Below, piece after piece: positions 41,862 through 50,760 of a stretch of 64,000 nt of DNA (its first letter is position 1; the number at the start of each line of letters is the position of its first letter). Position numbers and translations under genes: made by a program. This DNA is from Anoxynatronum buryatiense (GTDB taxonomy: Bacteria > Bacillota > Clostridia > Peptostreptococcales > Tindalliaceae). Under the pieces are notes generated by a model that saw only the letters and a list, made by a program, of their open reading frames with translations, did not search any database and was not told the DNA's origin. Location: positions 124,001 to 188,000 of the forward strand of contig NZ_FXUF01000002.1 of the NCBI RefSeq assembly GCF_900182905.1, read 5' to 3'.

Positions 41862-43889
41862 ATGAAATCAATCAAGGCAAAAATGGTATTGGTCATTATG
41901 ATGGTGGTGGTGGTACTGGCAGGGGCACTGTCATTCATTTCCATCACAACAGCCACCAACGCAGTGGTGGAGGAAGCAAACCGGGGGTTACTGCTTTTGG
42001 CTTCAGAAGGAGCCGATGTGGCGACCGCCCGCATTAACAGTCAGTTTGTATACCTGGAAGGTCTCACGAAACTGGAAAGGATTTCGAATCCCGAGGGAGA
42101 CTTGGGGGTGAAAATGAGCCTGTTGCAACAGGAAGCTGCCAACAGTAATTTTATACGAATTGGGGTCACTGATTTATCGGGGAATCTCTATTTATCCGAC
42201 AGTTATGGGATCGGCGGCAGTATTGTTGATGTATCGGAGCGAGAGTACTATCATCGCTCCCTGGACGGGCAACGGGCCATTATGACACCAACCGTGAGTG
42301 TGAATCCTGATGATCAGGGAAATTTGGTCATGGTGTACTCAGTACCTCTGAGATACGGAGGCCGCATTGTCGGAGCACTGGTGGCTGTGGGAGATGGAAA
42401 TTTTCTTTCAGATTTGGTGCAGGACATGGGATATGGGCAAAATGGATATGCTTACATCATTAATCAGACAGGTACCGTCGTTGGTCATCCCCGGCAAGAA
42501 CTGGTCATTGACCAGTATAATCCCATTGAGGCAGCTCAGCAAGACCCTGCTTTGGCACCGCTGGCAGGGCTTGTTACACAAATACTGGAAGAGCAGACGG
42601 GGACCGGTTCGTATTTTTTTAATAATCTGAATGTCCACGCCGGTTATCACCCCATAACAGAAACCGATTGGTTTCTGGCAGTGGTGGCAGAAGAAAGTGA
42701 ACTGATGGCAGGGGTGGCGGCCATGAGAACCCTGCTGGCGGCAGTGGCGCTGGGAATGATTGTCATCGGTGTCATTCTTGCTGTTGTGGTGGGAGGATCT
42801 TTTGCCCGTCCCATCATTGAAATTCAGAAAATTGTTGATCGCATGGCTGCCTACGATTTTTCCATTGATGAAAACCATCAATTGAATCGCTATGAACGCC
42901 AACAGGATGAAATTGGCAATATGCTGCGAGCCATGAAAATCATGCAAAAGAATCTGGTGACGCTGGTGCAGGATATCAACGACAAATCCAATCAAGTGGC
43001 AGCAGCTTCGCAGGAGCTGACATCCACCAGTTTGGAAGCGGCAACAGCGGCATCGGAAGTGGCCAAAACCATTGAAGAAATTGCCCAGGGAGCATCGGAT
43101 CAGGCAAAGGAAACAGAAATGGGCGCGGAGAGCGTTCACCAGATGGGTCAGAGCATTGAAGATGAACAGGAGCTTATGAAAGAAATGAATCAGGCAGCAG
43201 AAATGGTGGATCAGCTGAAAGATGAAGGAATCGAAACAATGACAGATTTGGTGGAAAAAACCGGCATGAGCCGTGAAACCATTCAGAATGTGCACCGCGT
43301 TATTTCTGAAACCAGTGAAAGTGCGGGAAAAATTGATGCTGCCAGCAGCATGATTCGAAGCATTGCCGAGCAAACCAATTTGTTGGCGCTAAATGCAGCT
43401 ATCGAGGCGGCCCGGGCGGGAGACGCCGGCAGGGGTTTTGCCGTGGTTGCAGATGAAATCAGAAAACTGGCAGAGCAGTCCAACCGCTTTACCGACGAAA
43501 TTGCGGCGGTGATCGCTGAACTGGGTGAAAAAGTGGGAGCGGCTGTTGAAGCTGTGGAAACGGTGTCCCGAACAATGCAAGAGCAGACCATTGGCGTTGA
43601 GAACACCAATACCCGCTTTGTTGGTATCTCTGATGCCGTTGAGTCGATGAAAATCAGTCTAAAAAAACTCAATGATTCGGGCACTGAAATGGCAAAAAGG
43701 AAAGATAGTATCGTCAGCACGATTGAAAGTCTCTCAGCCATCTCAGAAGAAAATGCAGCCGGATCAGAAGAAGCTTCTGCCTCGGTGGAAGAACAAACAG
43801 CAGCTATGGATGAAATCGCAGGTACCAGTGAAGATCTGGCAAAACTGGCTCAGGAGATGCAGGAAGCCGTTGCCCGGTTTAAGTTTTAA
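41862..43889 (+). CDS. Methyl-accepting chemotaxis protein with dCache-like sensor domain
   Basis: 675-aa transmembrane receptor: TM1 (about 5-28), an extracytoplasmic Cache-type sensor (about 35-285; [19 protein letters not shown] and [16 protein letters not shown] are Cache motifs), TM2 (about 290-315), HAMP, then a long coiled-coil. The signalling tip is [38 protein letters not shown]. It would modulate CheA in response to a small ligand such as an amino or organic acid; the ligand is unknown. GGGGGAG is 8 nt before ATG 41862. Two more, soluble, receptor-like genes follow within 4 kb. Confidence 0.94.
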   Translation: MKSIKAKMVLVIMMVVVVLAGALSFISITTATNAVVEEANRGLLLLASEGADVATARINSQFVYLEGLTKLERISNPEGDLGVKMSLLQQEAANSNFIRIGVTDLSGNLYLSDSYGIGGSIVDVSEREYYHRSLDGQRAIMTPTVSVNPDDQGNLVMVYSVPLRYGGRIVGALVAVGDGNFLSDLVQDMGYGQNGYAYIINQTGTVVGHPRQELVIDQYNPIEAAQQDPALAPLAGLVTQILEEQTGTGSYFFNNLNVHAGYHPITETDWFLAVVAEESELMAGVAAMRTLLAAVALGMIVIGVILAVVVGGSFARPIIEIQKIVDRMAAYDFSIDENHQLNRYERQQDEIGNMLRAMKIMQKNLVTLVQDINDKSNQVAAASQELTSTSLEAATAASEVAKTIEEIAQGASDQAKETEMGAESVHQMGQSIEDEQELMKEMNQAAEMVDQLKDEGIETMTDLVEKTGMSRETIQNVHRVISETSESAGKIDAASSMIRSIAEQTNLLALNAAIEAARAGDAGRGFAVVADEIRKLAEQSNRFTDEIAAVIAELGEKVGAAVEAVETVSRTMQEQTIGVENTNTRFVGISDAVESMKISLKKLNDSGTEMAKRKDSIVSTIESLSAISEENAAGSEEASASVEEQTAAMDEIAGTSEDLAKLAQEMQEAVARFKF

Positions 43890-43931
43890 TAGCAAATAGC
43901 ATTTAAACAAGTGGATTGTTTTGCTTGCGAC

Positions 43932-43959
43932 TTAACACAAAATTAACAAGTTATTAACC
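43932..43959 (+). promoter_or_regulatory. Pho-box-like direct repeats before the CBS-type chemoreceptor gene
   Basis: TTAACA (43932), TTAACA (43943), TTAACC (43954), each 11 bp apart, with a degenerate fourth unit near 43965. A -10-like TAAACT lies at 43991. It has the same architecture as the repeats at 20390 before the Tct operon. Confidence 0.65.
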
Positions 43960-44002
43960 TCTTAATGAACCTTTTTACTGACATTCCGGCTAAACTGTAG
44001 AA

Positions 44003-44068
44003 AAAGGGTGGAACGGACGGTGTTTAGTGCAGCGGTTATTCTGCAGAATCAGCGGTGTCACCACCTTT
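44003..44068 (+). promoter_or_regulatory. Structured 5' leader of the CBS-type chemoreceptor gene
   Basis: Outer stem AAAGGGTGG (44003-44011) with CCACCTTT (44061-44068), enclosing a palindrome ATTCTGCAGAAT (44037-44048). The ribosome site GGGAGGG follows. The function is unknown; no T run, so it is not a simple terminator. Confidence 0.4.
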
Positions 44069-44085
44069 AGTCCGGGAGGGTCAGC

Positions 44086-45243
44086 ATGTCACAATTACTT
44101 CAGCATCATGTAGCGGATTATTGTCAGCAGTGCCTTGTCATAGAGCCTGGCATCAAAGTTGAAAAGGCGGTAACACTTTATGATGAATCGACGGAATGCC
44201 TGGTGGTGGCTGTTGGTCGGCAACCAGTGGGCATTTTGTTGCGGGAGCGTCTTTTTTCCATGTTGAGCACCCGTTATGGGCCGTTTCTTTACCAGCAAAA
44301 ACCGGTGGAACGGGTGATGCTGCGACAGATGCTTCTGGTGGATGATAGCACAACATTGGAGCAACTGTTGCTGATGATTGAAGAAACTGAGAGCGACTTT
44401 GGAGAAACCATTCTGGTCATGAATGACAAAGGCATTCACGGAATCTTAACGCTGGAAACTCTCTTTAATCTGCTAACTCAAATTCAACACGAAGAAGCAG
44501 ACCATCAAATGACCGTCATTCGGGAAAATGTAAGAGAAGTGACACAGGTTTCCCGCGCAGTTCAAAAAATGTCAACCTCGATGATTCACTACGAACAGAC
44601 AGGACACGTGATGAAGGAAGTTGCCCATGGAGGGCAGCAGACATTGGAAGATTTGCTCAAACACATTCGCCTGATTGAAAAAGTGGTACAACGGCAGTTG
44701 GATCAGGTGGAGATTCTACAGCAGCAGATGCAGCAGATTTCACCCCTGGTGGCAGGCATTAAGCGGATCGCAACCCAGACGAACCTGTTATCTCTGAATG
44801 CCTCCATTGAAGCGGCCAGAGCCGGTGTTCACGGTGCCGGATTTCAGGTGGTTGCGCTGGAAGTCCGTCAGTTGTCAGAGCAGGTGGACGCGGCAGTCAA
44901 GCAAATCGAATCTTATATGGAAAGCACGCTGATGGAGTCTAACCTGACCCGGCAGCAGGTGACGAAAGGCCGCCAGGAAGTCGAAGCGGCCACCACGCTG
45001 GTGAAGGGAATCGATACACAGTTTTCCCGCCTTTTTCAGCTTTCCCATACCATGGGAGAAGAAATGGGTACGGTAACTGAGATCATTCGGGAAGCAGGTT
45101 TGAAAATGAGCTGGCTGGAAAACAGTATGAAAAGAATGGAAGATCAGGTTCGAACAAATCAGCAAAGACTCTTTCGAATAGAGAAGATCAAGAATGATCA
45201 GACGAACCTGGCAGATACTGAAGAGACAAGATGTGCGGGATAA
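44086..45243 (+). CDS. Soluble chemoreceptor-like protein with N-terminal CBS-like pair
   Basis: 385 aa, no membrane segment. Residues 1-130 look like a degenerate CBS pair ([49 protein letters not shown]...[12 protein letters not shown]), a module that often binds adenine nucleotides. The rest is a coiled-coil with an MCP-type tip, [38 protein letters not shown]. It is probably a cytoplasmic sensor of energy or nucleotide state that acts on CheA-type or other partners (inference). GGGAGGG is 7 nt before the ATG. Pho-box-like repeats upstream suggest phosphate control. Confidence 0.85.
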   Translation: MSQLLQHHVADYCQQCLVIEPGIKVEKAVTLYDESTECLVVAVGRQPVGILLRERLFSMLSTRYGPFLYQQKPVERVMLRQMLLVDDSTTLEQLLLMIEETESDFGETILVMNDKGIHGILTLETLFNLLTQIQHEEADHQMTVIRENVREVTQVSRAVQKMSTSMIHYEQTGHVMKEVAHGGQQTLEDLLKHIRLIEKVVQRQLDQVEILQQQMQQISPLVAGIKRIATQTNLLSLNASIEAARAGVHGAGFQVVALEVRQLSEQVDAAVKQIESYMESTLMESNLTRQQVTKGRQEVEAATTLVKGIDTQFSRLFQLSHTMGEEMGTVTEIIREAGLKMSWLENSMKRMEDQVRTNQQRLFRIEKIKNDQTNLADTEETRCAG

Positions 45244-45311
45244 TTGCACCAAAAAAATTCCAGTGACTTGATGGCGATGCCAGATGCTGCTGCAGTTCAA
45301 TGATAATGATG

Positions 45312-45346
45312 AAAGCCCCGGATTTCTGTCTGCCGGGGCTTTTTTG
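45312..45346 (+). terminator. Terminator after the CBS-type chemoreceptor gene
   Basis: AAAGCCCCGG ... CCGGGGCTTTTTT, a 10-bp GC-rich stem with T6. Confidence 0.9.
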
Positions 45347-45354
45347 CTTTTCTA

Positions 45355-45383
45355 TCGACAACTGTCATGATTCCGCATATAAT
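45355..45383 (+). promoter_or_regulatory. Promoter of the 45.4-49.4 kb operon
   Basis: TCGACA (45355-45360), 17-bp spacer, consensus TATAAT (45378-45383), 88 bp before the first start codon. Confidence 0.65.
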
Positions 45384-45470
45384 AAATAGAACAAAAGAAT
45401 TGGAAATGCCTGACGACTCTCCATATTAATTAAAAGCGGTGCGATCATTTCATCTAAGGGAGGTGCAGCC

Positions 45471-45737
45471 GTGAAAGTGAAAGCCACTTACCAGGGGCAT
45501 GTCTTTGAATTGCACCGTTCACTGGGGTCGGTGAGCTTTTTGGTGGACGGCGAAATTCGTGACATGACCGGCGGAAAACTGATGCAGCACAAAGTGGATC
45601 AAACATACCATGCTGAGATCAAACAAGGCCCTCATCAGGGAGTGCCGGTGAAAGCAGAACTGAAGCTGGGGTGGTTGGCAGATCAGGTTCTCTTTTACTA
45701 CAATGGGCAGTTGATTGCAGAAAAGAAGCTGCTTTAA
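45471..45737 (+). CDS. Small hypothetical protein
   Basis: 88 aa, soluble and mostly predicted beta strand (MKVKATYQGHVFELHRSLGS, VSFLVDGEIRDMTGGKL, VLFYYNGQLIAEKKLL). No signal peptide, no cysteines, no recognised family. The GTG start is 5 nt after GGGAGGTG, a convincing ribosome site. It is the first gene of a run of six closely spaced genes up to DegV. Confidence 0.75.
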   Translation: MKVKATYQGHVFELHRSLGSVSFLVDGEIRDMTGGKLMQHKVDQTYHAEIKQGPHQGVPVKAELKLGWLADQVLFYYNGQLIAEKKLL

Positions 45738-45798
45738 CGAAATTCTTGAAAAGTGGTTTGCGTTTAGTAAAATATTACCAATGGAAAGGAGCAGACGG

Positions 45799-46062
45799 AT
45801 GATTTTATATGCAGCCATACTGAATATGGTGGATGGTCCAATGGATGAAATGCTTCTTGATGAACACAAGGCATACTTACAGCAACTGATTGACGCAGGC
45901 AGTATCTTTGCTAAGGGGCCTTTCACCGATCACAGCGGAGGGCTGGTGCTTTACAAAGCAGATTCATATGAAGAAGCCATGGCCATGGCTTCTCAAGATC
46001 CGGCAATTGTAAAGGGCAGCCGCACCTTAACATTAAAGGAATGGCGCAGCAATCTGGACTAA
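45799..46062 (+). CDS. YciI family protein
   Basis: 87-aa ferredoxin-like-fold protein of the YCII family: [18 protein letters not shown], then [20 protein letters not shown] with the conserved His and Asp/Gly, [23 protein letters not shown]. YciI homologues are small, sometimes with dehalogenase- or muconolactone-isomerase-like activity; the function here is unknown. ATG 45799 is 8 nt after AAAGGAG. It is followed after 13 bp by a soluble chemoreceptor-like gene. Confidence 0.88.
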   Translation: MILYAAILNMVDGPMDEMLLDEHKAYLQQLIDAGSIFAKGPFTDHSGGLVLYKADSYEEAMAMASQDPAIVKGSRTLTLKEWRSNLD

Positions 46063-46075
46063 AGGAGGCGACAGC

Positions 46076-46936
46076 ATGCTTGACAGAACGGTGGCACATA
46101 AGATCGTAGAGAAGTGCCGGGGAATTGTCCCCTACCCCATGATATTATGTGGGGATGAAGGTGAAATAATCGCGGCAACCGTTTCCAGCCGGGAGGGTAA
46201 CATTCACCCCCGGGCGCAAGTCATGATCCGGGAGAGGATTATTGAAAAACAGGTTGTCACCAATGCTGATGAGAAGGCTGCCAAAGAGAAGGGACTCGAT
46301 GTCAGGGCCGGTGTCGCCGGTGTGGTGCAGCATGAGGGTGAAGTGGTGGCAGCCCTCGCCATCACGGGTGAACCTGATGAGGTCATGCCCTTTTTCAACA
46401 TTGTTGCAGCCATGGTGGATATGATGTATGAACAGCATCTGGTGAACCAACGCATCCTTCACACAGCAACTCAGGTCAATCGAAGCATGAGCGATCTTGC
46501 GGCAACTTCTCAGGAACTGCTGGCCGGCTCAGAAACACTGGCAGAGGTCAATAGCCATGCAGTTGAAACGGTCCACCAGGCGGAAGAAGTGTTGGAAACC
46601 ATTGGCAATGACCTAAAATTTGTTGAGCAAATTGCCAAAAAAACCAATCTGCTGTCATTGAACGCTGCCATAGAGGCGGCCCGGGCCGGTGAGCTTGGCA
46701 GAGGGTTTGCCGTTGTCGCAGGGGAAGTGAAAGGACTGGCAGAGCAAACGGGATCTTATGCAAAAAACATCAATGAGCAGACACAGCACTTCTCAACCAT
46801 TTTCAAGGGTATTTTTGATTTGATGAAAAATAATACTGTCACTTCTCAGGAACAGAAAGAGGCCCTGCGTGTACTGACGGATAAAATGGAGACCATCCAG
46901 GCATCCATCAATGAACTGGCGGGCGATTCAGTGTGA
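46076..46936 (+). CDS. Soluble chemoreceptor-like protein with CdaR-type sugar-diacid-recognition domain
   Basis: 286 aa without a membrane segment. Residues 1-125 resemble the putative sugar diacid recognition domain (N-terminal domain of CdaR): [60 protein letters not shown] short MCP-type coiled coil with tip [38 protein letters not shown] follows. It would sense a cytoplasmic organic acid or sugar acid (inference). AAAGGAGG is 8 nt before the ATG. Its TGA overlaps the GTG of the next gene. Confidence 0.87.
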   Translation: MLDRTVAHKIVEKCRGIVPYPMILCGDEGEIIAATVSSREGNIHPRAQVMIRERIIEKQVVTNADEKAAKEKGLDVRAGVAGVVQHEGEVVAALAITGEPDEVMPFFNIVAAMVDMMYEQHLVNQRILHTATQVNRSMSDLAATSQELLAGSETLAEVNSHAVETVHQAEEVLETIGNDLKFVEQIAKKTNLLSLNAAIEAARAGELGRGFAVVAGEVKGLAEQTGSYAKNINEQTQHFSTIFKGIFDLMKNNTVTSQEQKEALRVLTDKMETIQASINELAGDSV

Positions 46937-48198
46937 TAACAACGACTGTAACACACTGGGATGTGATTGTCATTGGCGCCGGCCCTGGCGGGTTGATGGC
47001 AGCGATCACTGCGGCGGCCCAGGGGTGTCGGGTGTTGGTGCTGGAAAAAAATGATCAACCTGGAAGAAAGTTGCTGGCAACCGGCGGCGGCCAATGCAAC
47101 CTGACTCATCAGATGCCCATGAAATCATTTTTGGTTCATTACCATGAAAAAGCGGCTTATGCCGGCAAATGCATTCGCCAATTTTCGCCCGAAAGTTTAA
47201 TGCAGTGGTTTTCTCAAAGAGGTGTTCGCCTTGAAGTGCTGGAGAATGGCAAGGTGTTCCCTGCCAGCAGGAGAGCCACAGAAATTTTGGAAGTCCTGCT
47301 GAAAGAAATGAAAGAGCTGAAGGTGGTGATGAACTGTCGCAGCCCTGTGAAAAAACTGGAGACCTTTAAAGAGGGCTTTCAGGTAACGTGTGGTGAAGAG
47401 GTGAACAAGGCCAACACTGTCATCCTGTCAACAGGCGGCTTCACCTATCCCTCGCTGGGTACTGCCGGTGACGGGTATCGGTTGGCGGCAGACTTGGGCC
47501 ACAGGATTGTTACCCCCAGGCCGGCTTTAACAGGACTGACTGTTAAACATTGGAAGTTGGAAGATTTGTCGGGAGTTTCCCTCCAGGAAATCACCATATC
47601 TCATTGGAGTGGGGGACGAAAAGCAGGAACCTATACAGGTGATCTGCTGTTTACTCATCAGGGTGTCAGTGGACCGGTGATCCTCAATTATTCCCGTTAT
47701 TTCAAGCTGGGAGACCTGCTCACGGTCAATCTGGCAACACCTGAAAAAGAAGAGGCTTTCAGTAGCAGAATGCTTCGGGAGTTGCAATCAGTGGGCAAGA
47801 AAAAAGTCAAGACATTGCTGTACAAGGAACCAGTGCCCCGACGGGTAATAGACAGTGTGATGAGAATGGCCGGAATCAACGATGACCAGGTGTGCGCATC
47901 TGTCACCAAAGATCAGCGGAAGATGCTGGTCAAATGGATGACCCGGATGCCGCTGGAAGTGGAAGTCTTGGGCGATGTGGAAACGGCGATGGTAACAACT
48001 GGCGGTGTTTCAACAGACGAAATTCGCAGCAGCACCATGGAATCCCTGATAGTTCCCGGGTTGTTCCTTGTGGGAGAAGTCCAGGATGTGGATGGCATGA
48101 CGGGAGGCTTTAATCTCCAGTTTGCTTTTTCCTCCGGCTATGTGGCAGGACGCTCTGCGGTATCAAGACAGAAAGAAGGCGGCAGTAAATGTCGTTAA
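46933..48198 (+). CDS. BaiN/HI0933 family FAD-dependent oxidoreductase
   Basis: 421-aa flavoprotein. The N-terminal dinucleotide fold ([30 protein letters not shown]) is followed by [16 protein letters not shown], the hallmark of the YhiN/HI0933/BaiN family. The C-terminal FAD-contact segment is [29 protein letters not shown]. The physiological substrate of most members is unknown; BaiN has a role in bile-acid reduction. The start GTG overlaps the preceding stop (GTGA). It overlaps the thioredoxin-like gene by 10 bp. Confidence 0.93.
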   Translation: MITTTVTHWDVIVIGAGPGGLMAAITAAAQGCRVLVLEKNDQPGRKLLATGGGQCNLTHQMPMKSFLVHYHEKAAYAGKCIRQFSPESLMQWFSQRGVRLEVLENGKVFPASRRATEILEVLLKEMKELKVVMNCRSPVKKLETFKEGFQVTCGEEVNKANTVILSTGGFTYPSLGTAGDGYRLAADLGHRIVTPRPALTGLTVKHWKLEDLSGVSLQEITISHWSGGRKAGTYTGDLLFTHQGVSGPVILNYSRYFKLGDLLTVNLATPEKEEAFSSRMLRELQSVGKKKVKTLLYKEPVPRRVIDSVMRMAGINDDQVCASVTKDQRKMLVKWMTRMPLEVEVLGDVETAMVTTGGVSTDEIRSSTMESLIVPGLFLVGEVQDVDGMTGGFNLQFAFSSGYVAGRSAVSRQKEGGSKCR

Positions 48199-48518
48199 CC
48201 GAAATACATACCATGGAATCATTGGAGACTGTTCTGCAGACAGAAAAAAGGGTATTGCTTTATATAGGAGATGCCGATTGTGCTGTTTGCCGGTCAACCA
48301 AACCCAGGATACAGACAATGATGAAGTCGTATCCACTGTGGGCGGGAGTTGAGGCTTCTGCCCAAAAGACCCCGGATATTGCAGGTCAGTATCTTGTTTT
48401 TTCAATACCTGCGGTGTTGATGTTTGTGGAAGGAAAAGAAATATTTCGCAGTGCACGTTTTCTTGATTTTCAGCAAATACAACAAGTCTTTCAACGTCAA
48501 ATGATGCAGGAAGAATGA
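48189..48518 (+). CDS. Thioredoxin-like protein
   Basis: 109-aa thioredoxin-fold protein. Active site CAVC in GDADCAVCRSTKPRI (about residue 31) and the cis-Pro loop FSIPAVLMFVEGKEI are present. It is cytoplasmic (no signal). It overlaps the preceding flavoprotein gene by 10 bp, which suggests it could reduce or assist that enzyme (inference). Confidence 0.88.
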   Translation: MSLTEIHTMESLETVLQTEKRVLLYIGDADCAVCRSTKPRIQTMMKSYPLWAGVEASAQKTPDIAGQYLVFSIPAVLMFVEGKEIFRSARFLDFQQIQQVFQRQMMQEE

Positions 48519-48578
48519 TGGATCATGACCGAAGAAACTGCCGAGATGAAATCATCGGCCAGTAAAGGAGGAAAACCC

Positions 48579-49403
48579 GTGCAAATTATTACCGACAGCT
48601 CCTGCGACTTGCCGCAGGAAATTATTGACCGCCTGAAAATACTGATTGTGCCATTGCAGATTGAAATTAATGGTGAAGAATTCACGGATGGCGTTAATCT
48701 GACCCACCATCAATTTTTCGAAAAGATGGCGGCTTCACCAACCCTGCCCAAAACATCTCAGCCATCCCCCCAGTCTTTTATTGATGTATTTCGGGAAGGG
48801 CTTAAGCGTCATTCTGAAATCCTCAGTATCCATCTCTCTTCCCGCCTCAGCGGTACCATGGAAGGTGCACTCATGGCGCGAAATGATGTGGAAGGAGAAA
48901 TCAGCATTTTCGACAGCCTGAGCGGTTCGCTGGGTGTGGGCTTGCAAGTATTGAAAGCCTGCGAATTAGTGAAGGAAGGTCTTGGCAAGCAGGCAATTCT
49001 GGAGAGATTGGCTGAATACAGGGAGCAGATGCGGGTGGTGGTGTATCTGGAAACCCTTGAAAATGCCGTTAAAGGTGGCCGTGTGAGCAAACCTAAGGAA
49101 ATTGTGGCTAACCTGCTAAATTTAAAACCGGTAGTTCATGTGGAAGAAGGGTACGTCAAAATTTTGAAAACCCTGCGGGGAAAGAAAAAAGGAATACGTA
49201 TGTTGCTGGATGAAATGGAGAAAAAGGGTGTCGACTACTCCAACCGGATCGTGGGGATCACCCATTGTGATTGTCTGGAAGATGCCCTGGCTTTAAAGGA
49301 AGAGATTATGCAACGCTTTAAGCCGGCGGAAATAATCCTCACCACCATGGGCCCGGTGATTGGTACCCATGCAGGCACTGGCGGACTCCTGGTCTGCTTC
49401 TAA
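48579..49403 (+). CDS. DegV family fatty-acid-binding protein
   Basis: 274-aa FakB/DegV-type protein: VQIITDSSCDLPQEIIDRLKI at the N terminus, TSQPSPQSFIDVF for the lipid headgroup site, and ETLENAVKGGRVSKPKEIV near residue 170. Such proteins present fatty acids to the kinase FakA. The DAK2-DegV fusion at 15 kb could be its partner. GTG 48579 is 7 nt after AGGAGG; the longer frame from 48525 lacks a site and extends the family N terminus. It is the last gene of the operon. Confidence 0.92.
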   Translation: MQIITDSSCDLPQEIIDRLKILIVPLQIEINGEEFTDGVNLTHHQFFEKMAASPTLPKTSQPSPQSFIDVFREGLKRHSEILSIHLSSRLSGTMEGALMARNDVEGEISIFDSLSGSLGVGLQVLKACELVKEGLGKQAILERLAEYREQMRVVVYLETLENAVKGGRVSKPKEIVANLLNLKPVVHVEEGYVKILKTLRGKKKGIRMLLDEMEKKGVDYSNRIVGITHCDCLEDALALKEEIMQRFKPAEIILTTMGPVIGTHAGTGGLLVCF

Positions 49404-49406
49404 ATG

Positions 49407-49444
49407 AAAAAGACACTGCTCAACAACGGGCAGTGTCTTTTTTT
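49407..49444 (+). terminator. Terminator after degV
   Basis: AAAAGACACTGC ... GCAGTGTCTTTTTTT. On the minus strand the A-rich flank also gives a T run, so it may serve the convergent DUF4349 gene. Confidence 0.9.
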
Positions 49445-49455
49445 GAGATGACTGA

Positions 49456-50415
49456 TCAGGAGGGATCTTTCTTGCGTTGAGAAATCCTTCTGCGAATCAA
49501 ACGGTAGACAAAACGTGCCAGGAAAATCAGCGGCAGTAGAACGATGGCGACAGGAATAAACATAATAAACACCACCACCGAGTTCTGAAGGGTTCTGATA
49601 ACAGCAATGACAGAATCTTTAAAAGCCTCGCTTATTTCGGTGCCCCAATGGCGGCTATCCGGGTCGGGAGTCATTTCAGATACTTCCCTCAGATCCACCC
49701 GCATGGTGGCAAACTGTACCAGGTTATCCCATTTTTGAAGTGAGCCGGTGAAACTTTCAATCTGGTAACGAAGATGAGTTAATTCTGATTCGATACGCAA
49801 AATATCCTCCATGCTTTCAGCGCGTTCCAGTAATCCAAGCATGCGTTCCTCCTGAATGCGCAGACTGGTGAGGCGTGCTTCAGTGTCGAAGTACTGCTCG
49901 GTGATGTTTTCACCATGACTGCTGGCTGACAGCACATTGCCAAACTCCTTTAACCCTTCAGTAAAACCTTCAAAACGCTGTTGTGGGATACGAAAAGTAA
50001 AAGAGGCATTCCGTCTGGATGTGTTCGCGGTCTGGCCGATGCGGCGCCCTTCCACATAAGAAGACTCTGCATAGCCTCCCAGTCGGCTGACATAGGCCTG
50101 AATCTCTGCCACTGCGTCATCAAAGTCAAGTGTTTCCATGCTGACTTCGCCTGAATAAATGATCTTATGCTGGCTTTGGTTGACTGTGCTGAGATCGACG
50201 CCGCCACCGGATGCTTCCGCAGGCGCTTCAGCAGCAGGCATGGCATCAGGAGAGCGACTTTCACTGACAGCGCTGCCATCCCAGCCGCTGTCGCTGGTGG
50301 CATATTCCGGTGAACGGGAACATCCGGCCATCCCAGTCACGAGTACAATCATCATCATGACCAGGACCACGTTGCGGTTGCGTTGCCAAAATGCATTCTT
50401 TGTTCTTGTCGACAT
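49456..50415 (-). CDS. DUF4349 lipoprotein
   Basis: 319 aa: signal peptide with lipobox VTGMAGC (Cys about 32), a Ser/Ala-rich linker, then the DUF4349 domain (YSGEVSMETLDFDDAVAEIQAYVSRLGGYAESSYVEG, FRIPQQRFEGF). A coiled-coil (TEARLTSLRIQEERMLGLLERAESMEDILRIESELTHL), a C-terminal membrane segment (about 280-305) and a basic tail complete it. The function of the family is unknown; the layout suggests an envelope-associated scaffold. AGAGGGG is 8 nt before the ATG. Confidence 0.9.
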   Translation of the reverse strand: MSTRTKNAFWQRNRNVVLVMMMIVLVTGMAGCSRSPEYATSDSGWDGSAVSESRSPDAMPAAEAPAEASGGGVDLSTVNQSQHKIIYSGEVSMETLDFDDAVAEIQAYVSRLGGYAESSYVEGRRIGQTANTSRRNASFTFRIPQQRFEGFTEGLKEFGNVLSASSHGENITEQYFDTEARLTSLRIQEERMLGLLERAESMEDILRIESELTHLRYQIESFTGSLQKWDNLVQFATMRVDLREVSEMTPDPDSRHWGTEISEAFKDSVIAVIRTLQNSVVVFIMFIPVAIVLLPLIFLARFVYRLIRRRISQRKKDPS

Positions 50416-50760
50416 AACGATTCCCCTCTTCTTCTGACTATATTTGTGGATACGTTAAGAATTGAAACAGAGCCGGTACAAAATGGGTCGACTTGAGACA
50501 TTGAAACGGAGTACTTGCCGTAACAGTCTTTGATAACATAGACGGCACGAAGGCAAAAAAGTTCCATGTGCAGAATTGACAAAATATAACAAATAAATTG
50601 AATTCATCTGCGCGGTAGGGTACAATCAAACCAAAGGATTACAATAAAACAACAAGGCTTCAAAATGGTGTTGAAAACATGGTGCTCAAGAAATGGATAA
50701 AGGGGGTGACAGAGGCTGTTGGTGGTTTCTAAACGAAGGTGAGAATATGGAGGAATGGTC
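50416..50760. other. Divergent intergenic region, lipoprotein / unknown protein
   Basis: 345 bp with no supported gene. It holds the rightward promoter at 50598-50626, AT-rich DNA around 50575-50600 with a TTGACA (50576-50581), and a 130-nt leader to the 50761 start without a clear hairpin. Confidence 0.5.
50598..50626 (+). promoter_or_regulatory. Promoter of the 50.8-kb gene
   Basis: TTGAAT (50598-50603), 17-bp spacer, TACAAT (50621-50626). Confidence 0.6.

Noticed and set aside
44003-44020. T-box-like AGGGTGGAAC before the CBS chemoreceptor
   Set aside because: The conserved ACCGCG part is absent, there is no room for a specifier stem, and no T-run terminator or amino-acid gene follows.
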